A stretch of 64,000 nucleotides of DNA from positions 62,001 through 126,000 of the forward strand of contig JAABQV010000006.1 in the NCBI GenBank assembly GCA_011391255.1, read 5' to 3'. A model generated the notes under the pieces. That model was given only the letters and a program-made list of their open reading frames with translations. It made no database searches and was not told the DNA's origin. Shown in pieces: positions 8,684-17,733 of this stretch; the stretch's first letter is position 1; each line of letters begins with the position of its first letter. This DNA is from Dechloromonas sp. Its GTDB lineage: Bacteria; Pseudomonadota; Gammaproteobacteria; Burkholderiales; Rhodocyclaceae. The translations under genes and the position numbers were made by a program.

Positions 8684-9675
8684 GGCAGGCTGATGCGAAC
8701 CTCATAAGCGTCGGGCGTAGCGGTAATTTCAAGTCGCGCCTCAAGATCGTAATACAAAGCTAGACGCTCGCGGATGTTGGCCAGCGCCATCTGGTTGCCG
8801 GCGGCATGCTGCGCCTGACGGGTGGTCGGGTTGCTGATCGCAAGATGTAGTTCATCGCCATGGCGCACGACACTGACGCGCAGCAAACCGCCCTCCGGCG
8901 CCGGCTCGATCCCGTGATAAACAGCGTTTTCCAGCAGGGGCTGCAGCATCAGCGGTGGAATCGGTATCTGCGAAAAATTGCCCTCAATTTGCCAGTCGAC
9001 CGCAAGACGCTCACCCAGCCGCAGTTTTTCGAGCTCCAGATATTGCCGGCCAAGGGCGATTTCATCGGCAACGTTGACCAGTTCGGCCGGATCGCGCATG
9101 GCGGCACGAAAGAGGTCGGACAAGGACTCCAGTGCCGCCTCCGCCTGTTGCGGACGGGCACGAATCAGCGAGAGGACGGCATTCAGCGAATTAAACAAGA
9201 AATGCGGCCGAATCCGCGCATTGAGGGCCGCCAACCGCGCCTCGGCTTGCGCCGGAGAATGGGCACGGGCGCGCAATTCAAAATAGAGGAGGAGCAAACC
9301 ACCCGCCGCGCCGGCCAGCAAAATCACACGCAGCCCGCTACCGCTCTCGGGAAAGCCGAGCGACTGCCAATAGAGTTGCTGGGCAAAAGCGGCCAGCATA
9401 ACCAGACCGACGACAATCAATTGCCCCAGTCGCAAGGGCAGACGACGCAAAACGTCGCGCAAGGCGGCCAGCATGCCCAGCGTCAGCAACAGCAGGGGTT
9501 CAACCAGCGCCGCCATTTCGACAAAGCGCGCCAGCCATTGATCGAGCGTGGCGGTCTGCACCAGCGCCGCGATCAGGGTCAAAAAATTGACGCCGAGCAG
9601 CACCCGCAGCATAACGCCGAAGTTGCGCCAGTCAGGCAGGGGGTAAGTCGCGGGAAAGTGCCGTATACTTGTCAT
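8662..9675 (-). CDS. LytS/AlgZ-type sensor histidine kinase
   Basis: A 337-residue membrane kinase: several hydrophobic segments in residues ~20-140 (MLRVLLGVNFLTLIAALV, LLLLTLGMLAAL, VGLVMLAAFAQ, ILLAGAAGGLLLLYF), then a His_kinase domain with RPHFLFNSLNAVL (phosphoacceptor His) and the ATPase N-box PLLENAVYHGIEP, ending in NIRERLALYYD. There is no periplasmic sensor domain, which is usual for AlgZ-like kinases. It overlaps the response regulator gene and is divergent from argH; the 58-base gap 9676-9733 must hold both promoters. Confidence 0.9.
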   Translation of the reverse strand: MTSIRHFPATYPLPDWRNFGVMLRVLLGVNFLTLIAALVQTATLDQWLARFVEMAALVEPLLLLTLGMLAALRDVLRRLPLRLGQLIVVGLVMLAAFAQQLYWQSLGFPESGSGLRVILLAGAAGGLLLLYFELRARAHSPAQAEARLAALNARIRPHFLFNSLNAVLSLIRARPQQAEAALESLSDLFRAAMRDPAELVNVADEIALGRQYLELEKLRLGERLAVDWQIEGNFSQIPIPPLMLQPLLENAVYHGIEPAPEGGLLRVSVVRHGDELHLAISNPTTRQAQHAAGNQMALANIRERLALYYDLEARLEITATPDAYEVRISLPCQAIKH

Positions 9676-9733
9676 TCTTCGTGCGGGTTACTTTTTAATT
9701 CGTCGCTTATCTGCCTTATTTTAGACCTTAGTC

Positions 9734-11119
9734 ATGACTTCCAACGCCACTCAATACACCTGGGCCGGACGCTTCTCCGAGCCGGTTTCCGACCTTGTCA
9801 AACGCTATACGGCCTCGGTTGATTTCGACCAGCGCATGTGGCGGCAGGATATTCGCGGCTCGCTGGCGCATGCACGAATGCTCGCCAAACAGCAGATCAT
9901 CGGTGCCGACGATCTGGCAAGTATCGAGCGCGGCATGGAAATTGTCACCCGCGAAATCGAAAGCGGCCACTTTGAATGGTCACTCGACCTTGAAGACGTC
10001 CACCTGAATATTGAAAAGCGCCTGACCACACTGGTTGGCGATGCCGGCAAACGCCTGCACACCGGCCGTTCGCGCAATGACCAGGTGGCGACCGACATCC
10101 GCCTTTACCTGCGTGATGCGATCGACGATATTCTCGTGCTGATCAAGGCCTTCCGCAGCGCGCTGGTCGATCTGGCCGAGAAGGAAGCAGCGACGTCAAT
10201 GCCTGGCTTCACGCACCTGCAGGTCGCCCAACCGGTCACCTTCGGCCACCACATGCTGGCCTATTTTGAAATGTTCGGCCGCGACGCCGAACGCTTCGCC
10301 GATTGCCGCAAGCGCACCAACCGCCTGCCGCTCGGCGCCGCCGCGCTGGCTGGCACGACTTACCCGATTGACCGCGAATTTGTCGCCGAACAACTCGGCT
10401 TCGACGGCGTCTGCGAAAACTCGCTGGACGCCGTCTCGGATCGCGATTTCGCGATCGAATTCACCGCTGCCTGCTCGGTGCTGATGATGCATATCAGCCG
10501 CCTGTCGGAAGAGCTGGTGATGTGGATGAGCCCGCGCATCGGTTTCATCCAGATCGCCGACCGCTTCTGCACCGGCTCGTCGATCATGCCGCAGAAGAAG
10601 AATCCCGACGTCCCAGAACTGGCGCGGGGCAAGACCGGCCGCGTCTATGGCCAGCTGATGAGCCTGCTGACCCTAATGAAATCGCAGCCACTGGCCTACA
10701 ACAAGGACAACCAGGAAGACAAAGAGCCGCTGTTTGACGCCGTCGACACCGTCACCGACACCCTGCGCATTTTTGCCGACATGGCCGGCGGTATTACGGT
10801 TCGCCCTGACAACATGAAAGCCGCGCTGACTCAGGGCTTCGCCACCGCCACCGACCTCGCCGACTACCTGACCAAGAAAGGTCTGCCCTTCCGCGATGCG
10901 CACGAAGCGGTCGGGCTGGCGGTCAAGGCTGCCGAGCAGAAAGGCGTCGATCTGCCGCAACTTTCGCTCGCCGAACTGCAAGCCTTTTCGCCGCTGGTAG
11001 AAAATGACGTGTTTTCGGTGTTGACCGTGGAAGGCTCGCTGGCGAGCCGCAATCACATCGGCGGCACCGCCCCGGCTCAGGTCAAGGCGGCAATCGCCCG
11101 CGCCCGTCAGCGCATCTAA
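9734..11119 (+). CDS. argH: Argininosuccinate lyase
   Basis: ArgH splits argininosuccinate into arginine and fumarate, the last step of arginine synthesis, as a cytosolic homotetramer. The 461 residues include WAGRFSEP at the N-terminus, [14 protein letters not shown], the [18 protein letters not shown] region and the superfamily signature [12 protein letters not shown] with its catalytic Ser. The full family length (~460) is present. The kinase gene follows after 13 bases on the same strand, suggesting co-transcription. Confidence 0.97.
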   Translation: MTSNATQYTWAGRFSEPVSDLVKRYTASVDFDQRMWRQDIRGSLAHARMLAKQQIIGADDLASIERGMEIVTREIESGHFEWSLDLEDVHLNIEKRLTTLVGDAGKRLHTGRSRNDQVATDIRLYLRDAIDDILVLIKAFRSALVDLAEKEAATSMPGFTHLQVAQPVTFGHHMLAYFEMFGRDAERFADCRKRTNRLPLGAAALAGTTYPIDREFVAEQLGFDGVCENSLDAVSDRDFAIEFTAACSVLMMHISRLSEELVMWMSPRIGFIQIADRFCTGSSIMPQKKNPDVPELARGKTGRVYGQLMSLLTLMKSQPLAYNKDNQEDKEPLFDAVDTVTDTLRIFADMAGGITVRPDNMKAALTQGFATATDLADYLTKKGLPFRDAHEAVGLAVKAAEQKGVDLPQLSLAELQAFSPLVENDVFSVLTVEGSLASRNHIGGTAPAQVKAAIARARQRI

Positions 11120-11132
11120 ACACCAGGCACCG

Positions 11133-12416
11133 GTGCTCAAAAAACTTGGCAAATACGAGCTGATCAAGAAGATCGGCGAGGGCTCGAGCAGTACCGTTTA
11201 CCTCGCCCACGACCCCTTTGCACAACGCGACGTGGCGATCAAGGTGGCGACGCCCGAAATACTGCAAGACCCGGAGAAGGGCAAGCTCTACACCCACCTT
11301 TTCCTTAATGAGGCCTCGCTGGTCGGCAAGCTCAACCATCCGCACATCGTCCAGATTTTCGATGCGGTCGTCACCGAAAAACTCTGCTATATCGTCATGG
11401 AGTATGTGCCGGACGGCACGCTCGAACAGCATGCCAGACCTGGCCAGTTACTGCCGGTCGACCATGTTGTCGAGCTGACTTTCAAATGTACGCGGGCACT
11501 CGATTTTGCCCAGCGCCTGGGGATTACCCACCGCGATATCAAACCGGCCAACATCCTGATCAGCGGCCGCTCGGATATAAAAATTTCCGACTTCGGCGCG
11601 GCGATTACCAGCACCCGTTCCGACCGCACGCAGGTCTCGGGGATCGGATCGCCGGCTTATATGTCTCCGCAGCAGGTCATGGAAGAACCTCTTGACCAGC
11701 GCACCGACATCTATTCGCTCGGCGTCGTACTGTTTCAGTTGCTGACCGGCGATCTCCCGTTCAAGGCCGACAACAACTGGAAGATGGTGCACCAGATTGT
11801 CCATGATCCGGCACCGACGCCGTCAAGCAAACGCGCCGGTCTGCCGCCGGTACTCGACGAAATCGTCGCGCGGGCAACCGCCAAAAGTCTGGGGCAGCGC
11901 TACCCGACCTGGGAAGCCTTCGGTCAGGATCTCGCCAACGCGGTTCGCTCGCGTCAGCTCAAGATAGCGCAGCCCGATTTTGCCGAAACCGAGAAATTTG
12001 CCACCCTGCGCAAAATGCCCTTCTTTGCTGATTTCAGTGATGCGGAAATTTGGGAGGTTTTAAGCTTTTCCACTTGGGAGCGCGTCATGCCAGGCACTGC
12101 CATCATGCGCGATGGTGAGCCAGGTGATTTTTTCTGCTTTCTCGCCGATGGCGAACTCAGGGTCAGCAAGGGTGGCAAGGTACTCAACCTACTGACCAAC
12201 GGCGACTGCTTTGGCGAAATGGCGGTCATCAATGCCCGCCACGGGAAAATACGTGGCGCCGACGTCAGCGCGATGACCCGGGCCGACATCATCACCGTGC
12301 GCGGCGAAGCCCTGCAACAAGCCTCGGCCGCCTGCCGCATGCACTTTTATCAGGGTTTTATGGAAGTGCTGGCGTCCCGCCTGGCTTTCGCCAACCAGCG
12401 GATGACTGCTTTCTAA
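11133..12416 (+). CDS. Ser/Thr protein kinase fused to cyclic-nucleotide-binding domain
   Basis: The 427-residue protein starts with a Hanks-type kinase: glycine loop KIGEGSSSTVYLA, Lys in VAIKVATPE, HRDIKPANILI, DFGAA and SPAYMSPQQ, all catalytic residues intact. From about residue 290 a cNMP-binding domain follows (FFADFSDAEIWEVLS, ETV-like MPGTAIMRDGEPGDFFCFLADGELRV, GDCFGEMAVI). No transmembrane segment or PASTA repeats are seen, so it is probably soluble. The kinase may be gated by cAMP or a related ligand. The start is GTG; no ATG is available before the glycine loop. It ends eight bases from the convergent CoA-transferase gene. Confidence 0.9.
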   Translation: MLKKLGKYELIKKIGEGSSSTVYLAHDPFAQRDVAIKVATPEILQDPEKGKLYTHLFLNEASLVGKLNHPHIVQIFDAVVTEKLCYIVMEYVPDGTLEQHARPGQLLPVDHVVELTFKCTRALDFAQRLGITHRDIKPANILISGRSDIKISDFGAAITSTRSDRTQVSGIGSPAYMSPQQVMEEPLDQRTDIYSLGVVLFQLLTGDLPFKADNNWKMVHQIVHDPAPTPSSKRAGLPPVLDEIVARATAKSLGQRYPTWEAFGQDLANAVRSRQLKIAQPDFAETEKFATLRKMPFFADFSDAEIWEVLSFSTWERVMPGTAIMRDGEPGDFFCFLADGELRVSKGGKVLNLLTNGDCFGEMAVINARHGKIRGADVSAMTRADIITVRGEALQQASAACRMHFYQGFMEVLASRLAFANQRMTAF

Positions 12417-12423
12417 TCTGCGC

Positions 12424-14427
12424 TCAAGCCTTGACGAATTTGGCCACTGCTTCGTCGGCACTCTCGTAAAGATGCGGCGCCAACTCCTGCTTCTCCAGAG
12501 CCTCACTCATCTTCATGCGCAGGAATGTGTTTGAGGTGTAGCGCGTGACGTCGTGGTAGTTGCGCTCGATAACGCCTTTGACCATAGCAACGTACTCATC
12601 AACCAATTCGGGAACAATCGAGAAACGGTCGTAATTGACGATGGCGTTAACTTTGTGTCCGACCGGCGCGAGAAAACCTTCAACTGCCGCCAGCACGTCC
12701 TCAACATCTGCTTGGCTACGAATGCTCATACCGGCAAAATTCAGGAAAAACAGGTTTTTGCCAGCATCGTATGAAAGGCGCTGCGCCATCGGGATTTCCA
12801 GCATTTGCGGGCGGATACCCATCGGCTCGTCAGCAAAAATCCGCGCATCCATCAACTGTGGCTGGTGATGCATGATCGGCTTGAAGTCCATCCGCTCGAG
12901 AACGTCTTTTTGCAGATCAATACCGGGTGCAATCTCGATCAGCTCTAGCCCCTCGCCGGTCAGATTGAACACGCAGCGCTCGGTAACATAGAGAACAGTC
13001 TTGCCCCACTTCGCCGCTTGTGGGCCGCTGAAGGTGCGATGCTCAACTTCCTTGACGAATTTATTGGCTTTGCCATCCTGCAAAATCAGCAGTTTTCCGG
13101 CGTTGACCGCAACTTCCAGATTGCCTGCAGTAAAAGTGCCAACAAAAACCACTTTCTTGGCATTTTGCGAAATATCGATAAAGCCACCCGCGCCGGCCAA
13201 ACGCGGGCCGAATTTGGAGACGTTCAGATTTCCCTGTTGATCGGCCTGCGCCAACCCGAGGAAGGTGATGTCGAGACCGCCGCCCTGATAGAAGTCGAAC
13301 TGGCTGGGCTGGTCGATGATCGCCTGGGCATTGGTCGCTGCCCCAAAACTCAGCCCACCGGCCGGCACGCCACCGATCACACCGGGTTCTGCGGTCAGCG
13401 TCAGGAGGTCAATGACGTTCTCTTCGGTCGCCACATTGGCAACGCCTTCCGGCATACCGATCCCGAGATTAACCACCGCATTGGCGCGCAACTCAAGTGC
13501 GGCACGGCGGGCGATGATCTTGCGCTCGCTCATTTCCATCGGCGAAATCGCCGACATCGGCACCTTGATCTCGCCGGCAAAGGCCGGGCTGTATTGCTCG
13601 ACAAAAGTCTGCATGTGGTATTCCGGCTTCTCGGCAACGACCACACAATCAACCAGGATGCCGGGGATTTTCACTTGGCGCGAGTTCAGCGTGCCGCGCT
13701 CGGCGATGCGTTCAACCTGGACAATGACGATGCCGCCCGAGTTACGCGCCGCCATCGCAATCGCCTGCGCCTCCAACGTCAGCGCCTCGCGCTCCATCGT
13801 CACATTGCCGTCCGGGTCGGCCGTCGTGCCACGGATAATGCCAACATGGATCGGGAAGGCCTTGTAGAAAAGGTATTCCTCACCATCAATTTCCATCAGG
13901 CGAACGACATCTTTGGTCGTCATTTCATTAAGCTTGCCGCCGCCAAAACGCGGATCGACAAACGTCCCCAGTCCAACGCGGGTAATCGTGCCCGGCTTGC
14001 CGGCCGCAATATCGCGGAACAAATGCGTGATGACCCCTTGCGGCAGGTTGTAGGCCGCGATGCGATTGCTCACCGCCAGCGCCTGCAACTTCGGCGCCAA
14101 GCCCCAATGGCCGCCAATCACCTTGGCGACCAACCCTTCATAGCCAAAATGATTGAGCCCGCGCTCCTTGCCATCGCCCTGCCCGGCGGCATACACGAGA
14201 GTCAGATTGCGCGGACTGCCGAGTCCATTCGGATCAGCCTCTGCACTTTCGACAAAGCGCTTTTCGAGCGCGATGGCGATGTTCTCGGCAAAGCCGATGC
14301 CGACAAAGCCGCCTGTCGCCACTGTATCGCCGTCATTAATCAGACGAACGGCATTCGCGGCAGAGACCACTTTTCCAGTATCCGAGGCACGCAAGGATTC
14401 GGCGCCCGGGTGGCAGGATAGAGCCAT
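12424..14427 (-). CDS. Fused acyl-CoA:acetate/3-ketoacid CoA-transferase
   Basis: The protein is a family I CoA-transferase with both subunit domains in one chain, as in YdiF/propionate CoA-transferase. Domain 1 has [16 protein letters not shown]; domain 2 has [14 protein letters not shown] and the catalytic Glu347 in [10 protein letters not shown], which forms the glutamyl-CoA thioester. It would move CoA between short-chain acids (acetate, propionate, acetoacetate). At 667 residues it is ~140 longer than YdiF-type enzymes: after about residue 525 there is an extra domain ([17 protein letters not shown]... to the end) that I do not recognise. A GGAGATTGATCC leader precedes the ATG. Confidence 0.88.
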   Translation of the reverse strand: MALSCHPGAESLRASDTGKVVSAANAVRLINDGDTVATGGFVGIGFAENIAIALEKRFVESAEADPNGLGSPRNLTLVYAAGQGDGKERGLNHFGYEGLVAKVIGGHWGLAPKLQALAVSNRIAAYNLPQGVITHLFRDIAAGKPGTITRVGLGTFVDPRFGGGKLNEMTTKDVVRLMEIDGEEYLFYKAFPIHVGIIRGTTADPDGNVTMEREALTLEAQAIAMAARNSGGIVIVQVERIAERGTLNSRQVKIPGILVDCVVVAEKPEYHMQTFVEQYSPAFAGEIKVPMSAISPMEMSERKIIARRAALELRANAVVNLGIGMPEGVANVATEENVIDLLTLTAEPGVIGGVPAGGLSFGAATNAQAIIDQPSQFDFYQGGGLDITFLGLAQADQQGNLNVSKFGPRLAGAGGFIDISQNAKKVVFVGTFTAGNLEVAVNAGKLLILQDGKANKFVKEVEHRTFSGPQAAKWGKTVLYVTERCVFNLTGEGLELIEIAPGIDLQKDVLERMDFKPIMHHQPQLMDARIFADEPMGIRPQMLEIPMAQRLSYDAGKNLFFLNFAGMSIRSQADVEDVLAAVEGFLAPVGHKVNAIVNYDRFSIVPELVDEYVAMVKGVIERNYHDVTRYTSNTFLRMKMSEALEKQELAPHLYESADEAVAKFVKA

Positions 14428-14723
14428 GGATCAATCTCCTTGAATTTTTTCTAACTACTTTTGATCAAAAAACGGCAGTCGCGTAGCTGGCTGCGATCAC
14501 GGCGGATTTTGGATTAAAAAACCGCCTCATTCGGGAGTTGACCGCAAGCTGACGGGAAGATCGCTTCTGTGCCAGAGTGCCACACTCTACTACCGCCAAG
14601 TGCTCGATAGCGTAACCATACATTTTTTCAAGGCAAAATTCTGTCAGCGTTTCAGCCCCCACAAGCCAACCCGTATGATCTAGAATATACCGTTAGCCTA
14701 AAGCAACCCGAAGGGAGTCTACC
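14428..14723. other. Intergenic region between divergent genes
   Basis: About 300 bases separating the divergent CoA-transferase and CZB genes. It should hold both promoters. The only short ORF (65 codons, minus strand) has no recognisable features. One copy of the recurrent 10-mer GTTGACCGCA lies at 14537. Confidence 0.6.
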
Positions 14724-15152
14724 GTGGCCTTTTTCGATTTCTTCCGCAATATGTCTTTTTTCAAAGAGCGCCCCACCGAGGGATTGGTAGCTGATGACCT
14801 CGACTTCGAAAAATGGATCGCTGCCCACCGCGACTGGCGCCGTCGCCTGATCAACCACATTGACGGCAGCAGCCAGGAAGTTCTCGACGAGACAGTCATC
14901 TGTCTCGACAACCGCTGCGATCTCGGCAAGTGGATACACGGCAATGGCATCAGGTTTTACGGCGAGGAGCAAATTTTCCAGCATCTCGTTGATGATCACG
15001 CAAAATTCCATCAGGCGGCTGGCGAAGTCGTCCGGCTTCACAAGTGCGATGAAACCAAGAAAGCCGTGCGCGCGTTAACCGGCGAATTCGACATCCGCTC
15101 AATGCGCGTTATTAGTGGTCTCGAAGAATTGGAACGTCGGGTCAAAACCTAA
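14724..15152 (+). CDS. CZB (chemoreceptor zinc-binding) domain protein
   Basis: A 142-residue soluble protein that is essentially one CZB domain: His in AAHRDWRRRL, the CDLGKWIHG motif with its zinc Cys, and the downstream DHAKFHQAAG His pair. CZB domains bind zinc with one Cys and three His and usually sit at the C-terminus of chemoreceptors or diguanylate cyclases; here the domain stands alone, which points to a zinc- or hypochlorite-responsive partner protein. GAAGGGAGT precedes the ATG at a good distance. It is convergent with gabD. Confidence 0.85.
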   Translation: MAFFDFFRNMSFFKERPTEGLVADDLDFEKWIAAHRDWRRRLINHIDGSSQEVLDETVICLDNRCDLGKWIHGNGIRFYGEEQIFQHLVDDHAKFHQAAGEVVRLHKCDETKKAVRALTGEFDIRSMRVISGLEELERRVKT

Positions 15153-15165
15153 AGCCGGCGGGAAG

Positions 15166-16620
15166 TCACAATCCGGCCAGCGCGAGATATTTGGTTTCCA
15201 GATACTCGTCGAGTCCCTGACTAGCGCCTTCGCGGCCGATCCCGGACTGCTTTACGCCACCAAACGGCGCAACTTCGGTCGACAGCAGGCCCGTATTGAC
15301 ACCGACCATGCCATATTCGAGCTGCCGTGAAATTCGCCAGGCGCGGCCGTGATCCTTTGAGTAGAAATATGCAGCGAGGCCAAACTCAGTATCGTTCGCC
15401 ATGAGCACCGCCTCGGCTTCCGTCTGGAAGCGGAATAAGGGCGCTACCGGGCCAAAAATTTCCTCCCTGGCGACAGCCATTGCCGGCGTCACGTCGGCCA
15501 GAATCGTCGGCTGATACCAAGTGCCACCCAGTTCGTGGCGCTGGCCACCAATGACAATGCGCGCCCCTTTGGCAAGCGCATCCTGAACCAATTCCTCGAC
15601 CTTATTGATCGCGGCCGCGTCAATCAAAGGGCCTTGGCTAACCCCATCTTGCGTGCCATCGCCAACCCGCAGCCTGGCGACGGCGGCTGCCAGTTTGGCG
15701 GCAAAGGCGTCGTAGATGCCATCCTGAACCAGAAAGCGGTTGGAGCAAACACACGTCTGCCCGGCGTTGCGGTACTTGGAGGCAATAGCACCGGCAACCG
15801 CTGCATCGAGGTCAGCATCGTCAAAAACGATAAAAGGCGCATTGCCGCCGAGTTCCAGCGACATTTTTTTGACTGTGCCGGCGCATTGCCGCATCAGCAA
15901 GCGGCCAACCTCGGTGGAGCCGGTAAAGGTTAGTTTGCGGACAAGCGGGCTTGCCGTCATGACGCCGCCGATAGCGACCGCCTCACCGGTCACCACATTA
16001 AAAACACCTGCCGGCAAACCGGCGCGCCCGGCAAGCTCAACCAGTGCCAGCGCAGAAAGTGGCGTCTGCTCGGCCGGCTTGAGGACAATGGTACATCCGG
16101 CGGCAAGGGCTGGCGCCACCTTGCGGGTAATCATCGCCGACGGGAAATTCCACGGGGTGATCGCTGCGCAGACCCCGACCGGTTCTTTGGTGACGACAAT
16201 CTGGCGATCCTTGAATGGTGAAGGTATCACTTGACCATAGGCACGCTTGGCCTCTTCGGCGAACCATTCGACAAAGGAAGCGGCATAGGCGATTTCTCCC
16301 CGGGACTCAGCCAGCGGCTTGCCCTGCTCGGCGGTCATCAGCGCGGCCAGGTCCTCCTGATTTGCCATCATCAAGTCAAACCAGCGGCGCAGGATGTGGC
16401 TTCGCTCGGCGGCGGTGGTTTCACGCCAGCTTTTCAGCGCCTTGTCGGCAGCCAAAACGGCACGCCCGGTTTCGGCCGCGCCGCAGTTTGGCACAGTGGC
16501 AATAACGTCGCCGGTTGCCGGGTTGGTCACCGGAAAGGTGTCGCCGCTATCAGCACCAACCCAGACGCCGTCGATATAGCAGGACTGGCGCAGGAGGCTT
16601 GGATCTTTTAATGCCAGCAT
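15166..16620 (-). CDS. gabD: NADP-dependent succinate-semialdehyde dehydrogenase
   Basis: An aldehyde dehydrogenase of 484 residues that oxidises succinate semialdehyde to succinate. The family landmarks are present: PWNFPSAMITRKVAPALAAG, FTGSTEVGRLLM, catalytic Glu in LELGGNAPFIVF and catalytic Cys in NAGQTCVCSNR. Length and the C-terminal GREGASQGLDEYLETKYLAL match GabD rather than other ALDH branches. No GABA transaminase gene is adjacent, so the source of semialdehyde is unclear. A purine-rich TCAAAGGAAAA lies just before the ATG. Confidence 0.9.
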   Translation of the reverse strand: MLALKDPSLLRQSCYIDGVWVGADSGDTFPVTNPATGDVIATVPNCGAAETGRAVLAADKALKSWRETTAAERSHILRRWFDLMMANQEDLAALMTAEQGKPLAESRGEIAYAASFVEWFAEEAKRAYGQVIPSPFKDRQIVVTKEPVGVCAAITPWNFPSAMITRKVAPALAAGCTIVLKPAEQTPLSALALVELAGRAGLPAGVFNVVTGEAVAIGGVMTASPLVRKLTFTGSTEVGRLLMRQCAGTVKKMSLELGGNAPFIVFDDADLDAAVAGAIASKYRNAGQTCVCSNRFLVQDGIYDAFAAKLAAAVARLRVGDGTQDGVSQGPLIDAAAINKVEELVQDALAKGARIVIGGQRHELGGTWYQPTILADVTPAMAVAREEIFGPVAPLFRFQTEAEAVLMANDTEFGLAAYFYSKDHGRAWRISRQLEYGMVGVNTGLLSTEVAPFGGVKQSGIGREGASQGLDEYLETKYLALAGL

Positions 16621-16680
16621 GAGCTATTTTCCTTTGAGATTTTATTAGGTGGCGCAGAGGTTTCAGGCTCGCTACCGTAA

Positions 16681-16715
16681 AGCAAAAAGCCCAACATCAA
16701 GTTGAGCTTTTTGCT
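16681..16715 (-). terminator. Hairpin terminator downstream of an old tRNA 3' end
   Basis: A 15-bp stem with one mismatch (16681-16695 with 16701-16715) and 5-base loop, T-rich on the minus strand. It lies 10 bases beyond a copy of the tRNA-Ala 3' end (16725-16738) in the tRNA's direction, so it probably was the terminator of the original tRNA-Ala gene. Confidence 0.6.
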
Positions 16716-16724
16716 TGAATCGGG

Positions 16725-16738
16725 TGGTGGAGATGGGC
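16725..16738 (-). repeat. Duplicate of the tRNA-Ala 3' end (14 bp)
   Basis: TGGTGGAGATGGGC is identical to 17561-17574, the CCA end and acceptor strand of the split tRNA-Ala. The two copies flank hicAB in direct orientation, as attachment-site repeats do. Confidence 0.65.
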
Positions 16739-16813
16739 ACTACCAAACAAACGCCCGAAAACGACACCCACTCAATATTTCATAAAACCAACATTTGACA
16801 GTTGCCCCCAAGG

Positions 16814-17203
16814 CTACGCCGCCAATGCCTTTTTTGCGATAAAACCAGACCGACTCTCTCCACACGCCTTGGCCGCTGCGTCGATCCTGCGCAAAACTCT
16901 GGCCGGCAAGGTGATATTCACACGCTCAGCCTTGTCAGAAAGATCGGCCAGATCCACGGGAACCACTGCCCAAACCCAACCGAAAAACTCTTGGCGGGCC
17001 TGATGCTCAGCAATACTTTTCGGTAAAGGCACAGCCCCGCCGTCATCAATGACGGTTTCAAGCCAGAATTCAATGGCCTCTTTAGCATTGTCCACCGCCT
17101 CGTCCAAGGTATCACCAGCAGAAAAGCAGCCAGGCAGATCGGGAACAACCACACCAAAGGCTTGATCGTCTCCACCTTGCTCAATCGCAATCGGGTATCT
17201 CAT
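16814..17203 (-). CDS. hicB: HicB antitoxin
   Basis: A 129-residue antitoxin: the N-terminal partially RNase H-like domain (MRYPIAIEQ, FGVVVPDLPGCFSAGDTLDEAVDNAKEAIEFWLE) and a C-terminal ribbon-helix-helix DNA-binding tail (RVNITLPARVLRRIDAAAKACGESRSGFIAKKAL). It should neutralise HicA and repress the operon. The ATG lies 13 bases after the hicA stop, with GAAAGGAGCAAAGCC before it. Toxin-first order is the usual hicAB order. The pair sits between two copies of the tRNA-Ala 3' end, outside the large element. Confidence 0.92.
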   Translation of the reverse strand: MRYPIAIEQGGDDQAFGVVVPDLPGCFSAGDTLDEAVDNAKEAIEFWLETVIDDGGAVPLPKSIAEHQARQEFFGWVWAVVPVDLADLSDKAERVNITLPARVLRRIDAAAKACGESRSGFIAKKALAA

Positions 17204-17216
17204 GGCTTTGCTCCTT

Positions 17217-17399
17217 TCACTTCAAGCCGGCTTGCTTCAGCAGCTTACTGACCAGCCCAGTGCCCAGATGCTTTTTTGGATGTGGCACACTGATATGACC
17301 GCCCCGCTCCGGGTGGGTGTAAATGTGGTGCGATCCTTTCACCCCCCGCAAAACCCAACCGTCGCGGAGCAACTGTTTGACAATCTCGGCGCTGTTCAC
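17217..17399 (-). CDS. hicA: HicA mRNA interferase toxin
   Basis: A 60-residue double-stranded-RNA-binding-fold toxin that cleaves mRNA. The family pattern is clear: VKQLLRDGWVLRGVKGSHHIYTHP with the catalytic His in GSHHIY, then GHISVPHPKKHLGTGLVSKLLKQAGL. The GTG at 17399 gives the usual length; an upstream GTG at 17438 adds 13 unlike residues. A perfect palindrome containing TATAAT lies immediately upstream of the GTG, so the transcript may begin almost at the start codon. Confidence 0.9.
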   Translation of the reverse strand: MNSAEIVKQLLRDGWVLRGVKGSHHIYTHPERGGHISVPHPKKHLGTGLVSKLLKQAGLK

Positions 17400-17417
17400 G
17401 TGTGTATTATACACACG
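17399..17417 (-). promoter_or_regulatory. hicAB promoter/operator palindrome
   Basis: A perfect inverted repeat (8-bp arms, 3-base centre) covers TATAAT on the minus strand (17411-17406) immediately upstream of the hicA GTG. A HicB dimer bound here would block the -10 box. No strong -35 is visible. Confidence 0.6.
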
Positions 17418-17560
17418 GAAAAGCCAGATCAACCGCACAAAGGATTAGCACCGCTTGCCAGCAAGCGTCGCCACCGATCACGCTACTCCCATGCGCCTTT
17501 CAGTCCAACGTCCGGACAAACACCAAGGGATAGGCGCTTTTCCAAGCATCAACTTCGAAA

Positions 17561-17605
17561 TGGTGGAGATGGGCGGGATCGAACCGCCGGCCTATTGATT
17601 GCGAA
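17561..17605 (-). tRNA. 3' part of split tRNA-Ala(CGC), positions 32-76
   Basis: On the minus strand this reads the anticodon loop TTCGCAA, the 3' anticodon strand, a variable loop, a perfect T arm (GGCGG, loop TTCGATC, CCGCC), acceptor CATCTCC and ACCA. The 5' part is 14.7 kb away at 32284-32324. Joined at the shared 10-bp core they give a 76-nt tRNA with a G3:U70 pair (the alanine identity element). As it stands this is a fragment. Confidence 0.9.
17596..17605. repeat. attL core of the integrated element
   Basis: TGATTGCGAA, identical to 32284-32293. It covers the anticodon loop of the split tRNA gene. Confidence 0.8.
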
Positions 17606-17692
17606 TGCGAATTTCATGTGGCCATTAAAATCGCCATAACCATTGTTCAGCATAGGTCCATATTAAATATGTAGACTATAAAACACCAATTT

Positions 17693-17709
17693 GCCACAAT
17701 TGCGCCACA
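17693..17709. repeat. Left-end GCCACA repeats (candidate integrase arm sites)
   Basis: GCCACA occurs twice, 11 bases apart (17693 and 17704), just before the integrase start. Three copies lie near the right end at 32138-32173. Such short repeats at both ends are typical of arm-type integrase binding sites; binding is inferred. Confidence 0.4.
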
Positions 17710-17733
17710 CTGACCCCTTTGGCAAACGACGGC

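Noticed and set aside
13018..14421. 467-codon frame opposite the CoA-transferase
   Set aside because: Codon-bias shadow of a certain gene; His/Arg/Asp-rich composition and no domain.
14465..14662. 65-codon frame between the CoA-transferase and CZB genes
   Set aside because: No ribosome-binding site, no known domain, and placed where divergent promoters are expected.
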